Positions 19,532-29,865 of a stretch of 32,947 bases of DNA are shown here, in pieces. The translations under genes and the position numbers were made by a program. The notes under the pieces were generated by a model that was given only the letters and a program-made list of their open reading frames with translations, was not told the DNA's origin and made no database searches. This DNA comes from Gnetum montanum (taxonomy: Eukaryota > Streptophyta > Gnetopsida > Gnetales > Gnetaceae). Each line of letters begins with the position of its first letter. Position 1 is the first letter of the stretch. The stretch lies in the NCBI GenBank assembly GCA_015680685.1, contig MNCI01007695.1:14406-47352 (forward strand). The letters are read 5' to 3'.

Positions 19532-21541
19532 GTACATCCTCCATGGATAGATTTCTATTTTCTATTACCAATCTCCTCAGTTTTATGTTTTCTCTAGCTA
19601 CTTGCTCCTATTGTTGATGGATGAAATTGATTAATTGTTGCTTATGCTCATCAAAATTTCATAGGCGATGGTTCTCTGTAGTCGATTGTACATTCTCCTA
19701 GTAGGTTTGATCCAAGTTCTTCTAAATCTTGTGTTGTGTGGCCTTTGCCAAGGATTGTTAGAACATCACCATCTCCATTACATACTCAAGTCCTTTCAGT
19801 TTAGTGTGAAGCTATTCCATAGCTTCATCTTTTATCAATGTTGGGTTGAGAAATGTGGGGTTAAAAATCTGGGCTTTTAATTCGACAACTTCCATATTCA
19901 AGCATTCATTCAACTCCTTGTCTATTTCAAGTTGCCCCTCCATGATGATATTCTTGTCCCTTTCTTCTAGTAGCTTCAACTAGGTTGTAGTAATATTATT
20001 CATAAGGTTAAAGACATTCGAAAGTGATTGCCCAATTCCCACCAGTCAGACTAATAGATCTTCATGTTATGCTACACTTCTTCTATTTCTTGTGGTCCCT
20101 ATGGACATTTAAACATCTTTGAGTGTAGTGATGTCTAGTGCAAATGCTACAGGTGCATTGAGTGTTTTGGCAATACGGTTAGTGACCACTTCTGCTATAG
20201 TCTCTTGTCCTTGGTGGTGCATCATCAATACAGTTACCCTTCATCCTCCTCCAAGTGCACCAATAAAGTTGTAGCATTCCCAAATATTTTTAAGAATGGC
20301 TATTATTCTATGAGAGATATTGTGACCTCTTTGGTGCTCAGATTCAACCTTGTAGGTAGCTGTGTTCTTTAGGTTGTGAAAGTAGATCCATCTCCACCCA
20401 TCAAACTAATTGTCTAGGCCACCTCATTAAGGTGACTCATTATTGGTTTGTACATGAATGGCTCCCCACCACTCATGCTTGCTCATTGCTCTTGTTCACT
20501 CAAGATCCATTCTTGGTATTCGTGGAACCATTGGATGCTTGTAGTAATGTCTGGCATAGTTTTTGGCAAGTGAATGTGGTGGTCATCACTCCTATTCTTG
20601 GATAATTGTTGTAGGAATCTTGTCTTTCATCATTTCTACATAGTTGGTGGCTAGAACATGTCTAAAAACATCATTGGTGTAATGGGCTATACCTCCCCAT
20701 TGGCAGAGTTTCCTGATGAGGCATACTTCCTTCCACATTCATTTTCCTTAAACCACTTCTCCATCTCTAGATAGATTAGTTGTGGAAGGTTGATAGGGAA
20801 TCTACCACTTAGATTGGTGCATGCTAGGGCAAAGAAGGTAATGATTTTTCTTGGCCTTACCATGGGATTGAGGTGAAAGGCTATAATCTTATAGTGGATC
20901 CTCTTTTCCGATGTGATTGCACTAAACTTTTTCTAATCGATACCATAGCACTGCTGAATCCATTCTTTCCTAATGCTAGGATTTGCTTACATTAGGATCT
21001 TAGCAAGACTTGCCCTTATTTCTGACAACCCAAGCACTATAGTAACGGCCTGCATTAAGTAGTACATTGAGATGTTCTTGGTTTTTACCGTTGATTCGAG
21101 CTACCTATTGTTCCAAAATAGGAATGTCTCTTCTATGTACCACTCCCTAGTGGAAGTGATGATTGGCCACATGGGAGAGGCCTTTAGCTGGTTTTGCACT
21201 TCTTTTGGTGCTTACTGTAGGAATGGGAAAAATTTTAACTCTTGGAGCACTATTTTTTGGACCTCTCATGATCTAATCTAATTCAGGAAAGCCTCTATCA
21301 AGGTCACCTCTAGATTTTCTTGTTCCATTGGCACATCCTCCCAATGGAAGAATTTTGTTACTATCGCTGGTTCTAGAATCTATCTAATAGATTCCACTTC
21401 TACCTCTTCCTTAAGAGGTCCTATGGAGTGGATTGTAACTAGTTCTGCTTGGGCCTATTATTGGACCCTTTATCTTCTAGGCCATTTCTCCCTTGGTTGA
21501 GACAGTTCATCTTCATGCATGTGCTTTTCTTTTGGTGCCAT
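19532..21541 (-). pseudogene. Third ORF of element B, N-terminal part (unknown or env-like position)
   Basis: A minus-strand ATG at 21541 (MAPKEKHMHEDE) lies immediately after a splice-acceptor-like CAG. The frame can be followed for about 670 codons to 19532, with roughly 20 stops, mostly TAG, and a few shifts. The N-terminal half looks globular: MWPIITSTREWYIEETFLFW, then MYYLMQAVTIVLGLSEIRAS and ITFFALACTNLSGRFPINLP. The C-terminal half (about 20000-19540) is Gln/Glu/Lys/Leu-rich and coiled-coil-like, continuing at 9455-8709 after element A. No signal peptide or membrane helix is evident. The FALxxxxLSGxxPINLPxLIY stretch is faintly like plant-transposon-protein domains of Athila ORFs, but I do not recognise the family. 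Confidence 0.65.
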
Positions 21542-21571
21542 CTGCAGTCATAACACATTCATGGATTAGTA
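21542..21571 (-). promoter_or_regulatory. Splice-acceptor-like site directly before the third ORF of B
   Basis: The minus strand has CTACTAAT (branch-point-like, about 21572-21565) followed about 22 bases on by GACTGCAG, then at once ATGGCACC. The motif and spacing fit a plant 3' splice site, and element A keeps the same arrangement. Splicing of a downstream env-like ORF is known for plant gypsy elements such as Bagy-2. I could not pick out a convincing donor in the leader. Confidence 0.5.
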
Positions 21572-23519
21572 GATATAATGTGTAACTTTAAATTTTTTTT
21601 GAATACCTTCTCTCATTAGTTAGTTATAGTTTGGCTATGATTGTACCATGGTAGATTGATTATTTTATTAATTATTTATTGTAAATGTCATTGGAGCTTG
21701 TTGGAAAGGTTTAACTCTTGTAATTTGGTGTTTAAGAGTTGATTTCTTAGTTAAACCCTTGTGGGAGTTGGAAAAATGGCAAAACATTTTCTATAAAATT
21801 GGCACATTTGTGGCCCCCATGATGAAGAGCTTACCTTTGGTAGATATAGGGTTGAAGAATGAAGTGATTTGGATAAATGATTAGAAAGTTATGAGGTCTG
21901 GAAGGTTTTGGGCTTTGAAAATTTGAAAAACTTCCTTGGCATTTATGAGAAAATGTAAAAATTTCAAAGTGGCGTTTCAATTATATATAGTATTTTTCCC
22001 TTACATTGACAAGGGCCCATATACTAGGCCTTGTATACAGGTCTGCTCCATTAACGGGGCCCCATAGGGAAAATTTTCAAATTTGAATATCTCAAAGAAT
22101 ATAAGGAATTTCTCAATGAATTTGGGGTCCATGGAATTCTAGAGAAGCAAAGAATATGATAAAATCATTGAAGATGATCTTTTAATGCTCAAAAATTAAA
22201 AAATTTTATGGAGAATATTTTTAATGAAGATGGGTGTATGAAAGATTCTAATTGCAAGAATGTCTAAGGATAAGGTACTTAACAAACCCAACCAAGAGAT
22301 ATGTAAGTGGATCCTCCCCATAGTAGGCACATGCCTTGTTTAGCCTTGCATAATCTTAACCTAAGGAGTTTGTGGGTCCCATAGGTGATTAATGGTCAAT
22401 GGAAGTTAAGGACCAAAACCTAGGAGATTCTACCAAAGAATTCAAGTATGTTAGACCAAGACACATAATCAAGAACATGGATATCGATGGTGAGGTGAAT
22501 TTTGGTTAGCATATATGGATGATGAAGAAGGTGGAATGGAATTCCAAATTGAGGTCATAAGAAGTCCCTTGTCAAATTTTGTATTTAAAATGACCTAACA
22601 AGATACATTCTTAGTCCAAACCAAGACCAACCCCTTTCAAGGACTTCGCATCATCACTCCAAGATTGATCCACCCCCTCAAGACGAAAGAGTGGTCCCAT
22701 AGAAAAACCACCATTCCATAAAGAGAGAAAAAGAGAAGTAGAAAGTAAGAGAGGGAATTAGTTAGAGGGGACCTTCAAGCATGGGTAACATATCTTTCTA
22801 GTTCCATAACCAGTGCTTGTAGCCTGTTTATTCTTCTAAGGGGTGTGCTTTGAATTCTCATTAGGTTTTTTTAAATGGAAACCACACCATGCAAAGACTT
22901 TATTTGACTTCCTATTATTGGATGACATGAAATGGTAAGAAGTCTATGAAAAAAACTCAAGTGCCCAAGTAAGTAGAGGAGTACAAAGAGTATTTAATTT
23001 CTTTGAAATCACACCCTATACAAAACTTTGAATCCTTACCGATTTTAGAAACTACCAAGATCACTAATGTATTAAAAGTTTAGTTAATGAAAGGGATCTC
23101 AAACTTCTAAAACAAGGAAAACCATAGATTTTGTGGATGGGTTGATGTCATGGACTCATTGCTTGTTCCATGAAAAAGAAGTCATGACTTAGCAATCAGC
23201 ATAAAAATTCAAAAATAGAAACTAGACATTAGCAAACAAAACATAAAGCACAAACCACCATTAGTAATAACTATAGCACCACCATGTCCTATTAGCACAA
23301 AGCATGTTTTATTATCAAAAACTTGAAAATCACACTCAAACAAAACAAAGTAAAATATATAAGAAAGTTTAAAATATTCAAGAAAGATTTAAATGTACTA
23401 ACTATGGTATAAAACAAAAAATGGTGTAAATAGGAAATATTTTTAAAATCAAAAAGGTGTGAAACAAATAAATTATAAAATCAAAAATTTGAAAAACAAG
23501 AAAGGAGCCATATGCATGA
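21572..23519 (-). other. Non-coding spacer of element B between pol and third ORF
   Basis: About 1.95 kb without a usable frame, co-linear with about 10610-12203 of element A. Conserved blocks include 22285-22405 ('aagtggatcctcccca...tgattaatggt') and 22800-22900 ('agtgcttgtagcc', 'aaggggtgtgctttgaatt'). That a non-coding region is conserved between two decayed copies only shows common descent. Confidence 0.65.
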
Positions 23520-24940
23520 TTAGCATGGATGGCCATCTCCCTCATGACTGAGTTGGAAGGAGAAGATTCAAAAAATTGAGCATGGTTGTCCATCCATTGA
23601 GGTATTTGTTGCAGTGGCTCACTTGGGCTTATGGAAAAGATTTACTTGTTGGATGTTGACCAACTACTTTTTATTTGGGCTCTCAGGTTTTTAGATTAAC
23701 ATGGCCCTAGAGAAAAATGTTTTTTCAATTATATAAGGTCCCTCTCACAACATTTGGAACTTTGTTTTCTGGGGTACATGTGTGGGGTTCTAGTAGAGAA
23801 CCTTATCTCTTGGTTGAGATTTTATTTTTCAAATTATTAGGTCATGTCATTGCTTGTTAAATTCCTTATGAACTTCATTCAAAGATAGGGTCACTAATTA
23901 ATTTTTTTCTAGCATGTTGAGGTTGATCAATCTTTCTTTTTGTGTTAGGCTTAGGTCAAGATTTAGTTCATAGCGTATTGAGAGGGTATGGAGCTCAGAT
24001 TGAATTAGGACTGTTGGAATTTTTTCATACACTAGCTTGTAGAGAGAGTAGTCAATAGTAATTTTTCATGTTAAGAAGTAGGCCCAAATGAAATTATTGA
24101 GTTTTGTGCTCTACTCTCTCTTATATTTGCTTATGGTTCCTGTTAGGATCTTTGTGATCTCCCTGTTAGTTACCTCTGCTTGATTGTTGGCTTGGGGATA
24201 ATAGGGTGTTGTTAATTTATGTTTGATCCACAAGCATTGCATAAGTTTTTGAAAGGTGGCACTTGTAAAATGATTTCCATTGTTAGAAATTAGTGCACAC
24301 GGCATCCCAAACCTATTTACAATATTTTTTTATACAAATTTAGCAACAGTGGATGATATACAGTCAGTGATGGTTGTTTCTTCTAACAATTTGGTGTAGT
24401 AGTCCACTACTATAATGATATATGTCTTTCCATTGGACATGGATGTGATGGGATTCATAAAGTTAATGCCCCATATGTCAATGGGCTTTAGTGGTTGAAT
24501 CCACTATTAAGGACCCTGACACACCCCCCCCCCCCCCCCCCCCCCCCCCNATTCACAAGATTAGAAAAATTGGTGGATGTCCTTAAATATTATAGGCCAA
24601 TAGTATCCTACCATCAAGATTTTTATGACCATGCATCTCCTAGCATAGTGGCCTTTGCAAGGGCCTTCATGAGCATCCTATAAAATGCATAGTTGATTTG
24701 CATCAGGGACACACCAACAAACCAAGCCATCAACACACACCTTGTAAAGGTGTCCATTGATTTCCATTAAGTACTTTTCTTGATGAAGAAACTATTATTT
24801 CTTCCTAAAATCTAGACCTTGTGGCATCTCTTCAATGAGAAGGTAAGTGAGGATGCCATCATACCATGTTATTTCTATGGGAATTTGTTCATTTACTGCT
24901 CCTAGAAAGAGGCGTTTGCATAGAAATTGATTAGAGAGCG
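23520..24940 (-). pseudogene. Integrase of element B (degenerate, end of pol)
   Basis: The core at 24305-24111 reads LISNNGNHFTSATFQKLMQ, TTPYYPQANNQAEVTNREI: the third catalytic residue (Glu in QAEVTNREI) is kept but the second Asp is Asn (SNNGNHF). A C-terminal part with EGPYII lies near 23740. It ends HEGDGHPC with a TAA at 23522-23520, the same end as in A. The zinc-binding N-terminal part (about 24700-24560) is interrupted by the C run and N at 24524-24550. Stops and frameshifts throughout. Confidence 0.83.
24524..24550. other. 26-base C run ending in N (assembly artefact)
   Basis: C x 26 followed by N at 24550. In element A the equivalent place (about 13197-13235) is ordinary sequence ('ccattcaagtagtcattcca'), so a few tens of bases of integrase appear replaced by the run. 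It is most likely a low-quality contig end next to a minimal gap. Confidence 0.8.
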
Positions 24941-24949
24941 AGGTCTCCT

Positions 24950-25345
24950 CCTTTGTATTATGCCATCATAACTGAGAGAGATGATTAGTGACCACATTTT
25001 TAGTTCCTTTCTAGTTTACCACTGTGAGATCAAATTCCTACAAGATCATGAGCCATCGTATGATACAGGGGCTCATTGTTGGCTTGTTCATTTGGAAGTG
25101 GATGGCACTATGATCCATGTGCACAAACACCTTATAGCCAAGCACATAGTGCCTAAAATTTTCAAGAGCTTATACCACTGTCATTAGTTCTTTCTTAGTT
25201 GTGGTGTAATTCAACTGTGCACCCACAATGCTTTATCTTATGTAGTGGATGTAATATGGACATTTCTTATCATCCAAATACATAAGCATGGCTCCCAAAG
25301 CATAATTTGATGTGTCTATCATTATGTGTAATGGTTTGGACTAAT
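24950..25345 (-). pseudogene. RNase H domain of element B pol
   Basis: The minus-strand translation reads IDTSNYALGAMLMYLDDKKC, YYIHYI, then AQLNYTTTKKELMTVV, ALENFRHYVLGYKVFVHMDH and SAIHFQMNKP, KNVVTNHLSQL. The third catalytic Asp is present (HMDHSA) where A has Asn, while the EKE of A is KKE here; the following Glu remains. Few stops. Confidence 0.85.
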
Positions 25346-26230
25346 CTAGTGCCTATAGAATTAGAGTTTCCATGACTTTGTCTTTTAGTTGTTGGAATGC
25401 ATGTTCAAACTCCTTGGTCCAAATGAATGAAACATCTTTCTTTGTAAGCATGACAAATGAATTTGCAATCTTAAAGAAATTCTCTATGAACCATTGGTAG
25501 TAGCCAATGTGTCTAAAGAATGATTGGACATCTTTGATTGTCTCTGGTTGGTGTGTGATTCCTTAGATAACCCTTATCTTTTCAAGTTCTACCTCAATCC
25601 TAGTCTAATTAATTCTAGGCCCTAGTACTATGCCCTCATGGACCATTAAATGGAATTTTTACCAATTGAGACTAAGATTTGTTTTAACACATGTTTTTAG
25701 TACTTGCTCAAAGTAGTCTAGGGCTTACTCAAATGTAGCCCCATAGGTAGAGAAGTCATCCATAAAGACTTCTACCTTGCTATTAATTTGCTATTGAAAA
25801 ATACTAAGGGGCAGGCATTGGAATGTTGTAGGGGTATTGCACAAACCAAACAACATCTTACAATATGCAAAAGTTCCCTAGGAACTCATGAATGTTGTCT
25901 TGGACTGATCTTTTGGTGGAATTTGGATTTGGTTTAGCCACTATAACCATCCAAGAAGCTATAATAGCAATGCCTAGAAATGGTGTCTAACACTTGGTCC
26001 ATAAATAGCAATGGAAAATGACCTTTAAATGTTACTATGTTCGATAGTCTAAAGTTAATGCAGATCCACCACTTGACACCTTTCTTTGACACAATTATGA
26101 GTGGCCTAACCCACTCACTATCCACGATGGGATAGATGAACCCTACCTTGAGGAGTTGTTCTATTTCCTCTTTGACAATCTGCTTCAACTTGGGGCTCAA
26201 CTACCATTGTGGCTACCTTCTTGGCTTCAT
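25346..26230 (-). pseudogene. Reverse transcriptase domain of element B pol (FMDDF intact)
   Basis: SPKLKQIVKEEIEQLLKVGF and IYPIVDSEWVRPLIIVSKKG (26200-26090) are followed by ICINFRLSNIVTFKGHFPLL, DQVLDTISRHCYYSFLDGYS and the active site box FMDDF at 25766-25752, then STYGATFE. Both catalytic Asp residues of the box and the one in DGYSG are kept. The fold motifs are those of Athila/Tat-type gypsy RT. There are frameshifts after DGYSG and stops near 25870. It is the best preserved RT in the window. Confidence 0.88.
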
Positions 26231-26459
26231 GACTAGGTTTGTATAGATACAATGCTGGCATATCCATGGATCAATTCCAGTTAGTTCGAGATATGACCAA
26301 GTAAAGGTTAGTGGCCATTTATTGACCACCTTCAACAACTTACCTTTTTGTTAGGGAGAAAGATTTGCATTGATTATAACTAACTTGCCATTGTTTAAAA
26401 ATGCATAATCCATTCCAACTAGTAGAGTTTTTAATTCTAAGGGCTTTTGCTTAAAATTA

Positions 26460-27230
26460 TCAAGGATTTCCAACTCTCCCAACAGGTATCATCATCTTCA
26501 TCATCAAAGAGTTGGTGATGAACTTGGTCAAATTCATTCATACCTTTGATATAAGCACATGTCAAGCTTTGAGAGGGTTCTATGCATAGTATGTTGCTAT
26601 TTGAGTTAACTATTAGCCATTGGGTGCTCTCCTATTTTGTGGCCACATGTACAGAAACCTTTGGATATTAGTTTTAGGCACACATTGATTGCATGCTTTG
26701 AGGAATGTACTTTTAATTGACCAAATTTTCTACATGCAATTGGACCATTATCGCTGTATGTGATGCATGGAACACACTTCTTCTCTAGTTGTCTAAATTC
26801 ATTTTTCTTGGAGATTTCCAAGGAGATTTCCTTGATGCCCATTCATGCATCAATAGTGCTTAACCAAGCCCTTCTCATAATGATGGGAAAGTCACCTTTG
26901 CGGTTCTTTACCTTGATCACCAAAAAATTGGTAGGATAGGACCATCCACAAACTATGGTTACAATGTCCTCCACTAATCCTAAAGGGACAATGGTTGACT
27001 AGTCTACCAATTTCAAATGGATAACTCTCTTCTTGAGAGGTGGTAGGTTCCAGGCCTTATACATGTCATAAGAGATGAGGTTGACACTAGAACTAGAATC
27101 AAGAAGAGCCTTGGATGGCTCATGTCTAGTGATTTGTAAGTAAATAAGAGGACTTCTTATGTCAGATCTTTTCATGGGAAGGTTGCCAACCATGATCCAA
27201 TCGAAAATAGCATGAGTTAACATCACAATG
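26460..27230 (-). pseudogene. Aspartic protease and linker of element B
   Basis: The frame 27226-26999 reads DWIMVGNLPMKRSDIRSPLI, YLQITRHEPSKALLDSSSS, VNLISYDMYKAWNLPPLKKR. The active site DSG is DSS. The downstream part (26950-26606) reads VEDIVTIVCGWSYPTNFLV, then MGIKEISLEISKKNEF and CITYSDNG. A linker with an acidic patch (FDQVHHQLFDDEDDD, about 26540-26490) precedes RT and is shared with D (31240-31400). It shows where B itself interrupts D: between the LKLVD-like segment and VEDIV. Confidence 0.82.
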
Positions 27231-27917
27231 TGAATTTGAGGCAGTGTTTGGTTTGAAGGACACTTGAATGGGTTTGATGTAGAGGATGAGGGTGTTGGAG
27301 ATACATGGTGAGAAATTACATTAGGTTATGAGGGTTTTGGAGGAATGTTGGGTTAGGAAAATGGTCATTTGTTGGATCAATTATTTGAAAAATTTAGCTA
27401 GAAAGCTATTTGTAAATTTATACCCCTTATAGCATTTCATTGCTATAGTTATGGGGTAATTCCACCCTGCATGGACAGAGCAGGAGGTAACTAGGTTGAG
27501 GGCAAAGGGATGTGTGCAGATGGATGTAGAGGATGGTAAGGATATGGGTGCTCCCCTTGAGTAGATGGTGAATGAGTTCAATGGTACTCTGGAGGGTAAT
27601 AGTGATGCTAGAATGAGGAATGACTTATAGAGCTTTGTGGAGAAATAGGTTGCTAAACAAAGTACCTATATGGATTTGATTGCTTGTAAGGGTATTGCTA
27701 TCTTAGCGGTGGCATTCCCCATGATTGTGGTTGTTGCCATTGCTAGTATTGCTCATATGAATGTGATGGAGCTCCACTTGGATAATAATCTTATTGTTGC
27801 TAATAAAACAACCTTGAATTGCCTTGAGGATAAGATAATTGTCTTAGTGCTTACCTATGTGCTAGTCCAAGGATTCAGTGTGTAAACCCTAGACTCTTGT
27901 AAGTGTGACACCATAGG

Positions 27918-27952
27918 ACAACATTTAGATGGTCATATTAATAGATGTCACA
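27918..27952 (-). other. Damaged Cys/His knuckle in gag B
   Basis: Reads C-D-I-Y-stop-Y-D-H, then a 4-base deletion, then CCP. Compared with A, the second Cys is Tyr (TGT/TGC to TAT) and the PKG block is shortened. Confidence 0.55.
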
Positions 27953-29512
27953 TCCAACATCATTATCGAAGTCTATCTCCACAACTTCTTCTATTGTAGT
28001 AGCTTTACCCTTACGTCTTTGGTAGGCACGTTCTACTTCTTTCTACCTCCTATGGTTATGATCATTATTATACTCTTTGGATGCTTTAGAAATCTTCATA
28101 GCAGTTTGGAATTTTTCATCCAAAGAGTCCCATAATTTATCAACCTTTGCTAAAATATCATAAATATATTTTTGGATAGCTAAGGTTTTTCTGTTCACCA
28201 CTTTGTCAAGTGGTGACTCTTCCTTGTAATAGAATTAGACCTTCCTTTTCCTAATGGAAGGGTCCCTATTATATTCTTCTACATTTTTCCTTTTTAACAA
28301 CTAATCTTCTTCTTTTACTAGCTACTTTGTTAGCCTTTGTATTTGATAAGCTCTTAGTTCAGATAGTCTCCCTTGGGCATAAACCCCAAGAGTTCTTCTG
28401 GATTCTACTTTGAGCCCATCTATGATTGTGGCAAAGTTGTTCCCTTTAAGAATAACCATTGCTAGGGCATTAGTGTAAGAGAGAATAATATTTTCCCATG
28501 GTGGCATCCAAGGATTCATGTGTTCCTTGTTTCCAGCCTTGGATTTTCCTTCTTAGATTGAACAATAGGGAGTATGTCTAGTATTTTTCATTAAATAGCT
28601 CAAGGATTGTACTACATTGGTAGATAGATTCTAGCTCAAAGGACCGATACTAGCTTTTAGCCTCCTTGATGAGTGTCTTGAGAAAGAGTTTGAATTTCTA
28701 CCAATCATTTTCAATGTTCTACAAGGCATGAGCATCATGAAAAAGTTTGTATATGTGTCTATGAATCAAAAATATATCCCTCCCCAAATCTTGGAATATT
28801 ATTCATGTCTAAGCACTTGATCTAGCTATCTTTCACATGCCTAGTTGGAATCTTAACTACTTCTAAAATGTTAAGCATGCTTCAAGTTTCCAACATAGGC
28901 TCATCATCATCATTATTTCATTGTTGGTGATGATGTCCTTGTTACCACATTGTTCATTATGGGCTTGGTGATTAGTATTGTTGTCTCATTGAGCACCTTC
29001 ATCATGATTATTCTTTCTACGGTGTCTTTTAGAACTAGAAGAAGATGAAAAAGAGGATGTAGATGAAGAGGATGAAGAGTGAGGAGGAATACCACCACCA
29101 TGGTGTCTGCCAACTCCCCTTTAGTTGTCATGAACATGTTCATTAGATTTCTTATTATCTTAATGCTTGCCCAAGCCCCTACCTTGACTGCCATCTTTTC
29201 CTGGACTCGAAATGTTGATAGTAGAATGTAGATTTAGGTTTATACCTCTAGCATTAGTAATCAGGGGTTGAGAATTTTCATGTTTAGAGCCCTTAGGGAA
29301 AGGGCCCTCATTATCATCTTAGTTTAGTATGAACAAGGGATTGGTGAATCATTTCCCCTCCACAGCCTCATGATGCTTCTACTAGTACATTGTGTGTCAA
29401 TGGGATAGTAGTCCCTAATTTCATAACCATTGACAACATATTCCTCTTGAAGATCATGGATGCCTAACTTTGTAAGAGTGTGAAGTAGCATCATAGGAAT
29501 AGATCGATCTAG

Positions 29513-29553
29513 GTGGGGGGGCCCGCGGCGGTTTGGGGGTGGGTGTGGAGGCA
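29513..29553 (-). other. GC-rich foreign-looking insert in gag B
   Basis: The plus strand has 'ggtggggggg', 'cccgcggcgg' and 'tttgggggtggg' in about 40 bases, around 75-80% GC against roughly a third for the surroundings. A and D lack these bases between the conserved IV.PP/IVLS and the following S(I/M)(P/L)M segment. It is in phase. It could be a real insertion or an assembly or sequencing artefact like the C run at 24524. Confidence 0.6.
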
Positions 29554-29846
29554 TTACAATCTTTCCCTCTATATCATGCCATCATAATTGGTTATCCTAG
29601 TGTAGGATGAAGGTGAAATCAGGCACATACTCATTTGGATGAGTATATACCACCTTGCATTGTTGTGGGACCAATGGTTTGACATCTTCATTCTTTCCAT
29701 AAGAAGAAGATATTTTTGCAATCAAATAAAATATCAATGTGCTTTTGTAATTATATGTTATGTGAAAGTGATGTTGATATTAGGTTTGTCCAATGATATT
29801 AATAATGTTCGCTAATCCTAGATAGTGCACATTTCAACCAATAGAG

Positions 29847-29864
29847 TCCCCAACAATGGCACCA
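29847..29864 (-). promoter_or_regulatory. Primer-binding site of element B (tRNA-Asp type)
   Basis: Minus strand TGGTGCCATTGTTGGGGA, one base inside the LTR, 14 of 18 identical to TGGCGCCGTTGCCGGGGA with four transitions. It is the best preserved of the four primer sites and the anchor for the tRNA-Asp assignment. Confidence 0.85.
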
Positions 29865-29865
29865 A

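Larger units (their letters stand above)
27231..29713 (-). pseudogene. gag of element B (degenerate, start codon lost)
   Basis: The position equivalent to the ATG of A is ATA (29713-29711), followed by SSSYGKNED. The conserved YTHPNEYVPDFTFILH segment lies at about 29650-29600. A GC-rich insert of about 40 bases (29513-29553) sits after KIVMPP. A run of Ser codons is at 29076-29036. Capsid-like parts lie at about 28800-28450, and a Gln/Arg segment (AQGRLSELRAYQIQRLTK) near 28375-28322. The knuckle at 27952-27918 is damaged: second Cys to Tyr, a stop and a 4-base deletion. The tail up to 27240 is Gln/Tyr/Pro-rich. Confidence 0.8.

Noticed and set aside
19532-21541. Reassigned TAG codon, because one frame is open except for many TAGs
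   Set aside because: Other stops and frameshifts also occur, and nuclear plant code has no such reassignment. Decay at CAG/TGG explains it better.
24524-24549. C run as a G-quadruplex or regulatory tract
   Set aside because: It sits against an N, interrupts integrase and is absent from the sister copy; an artefact is far more likely.
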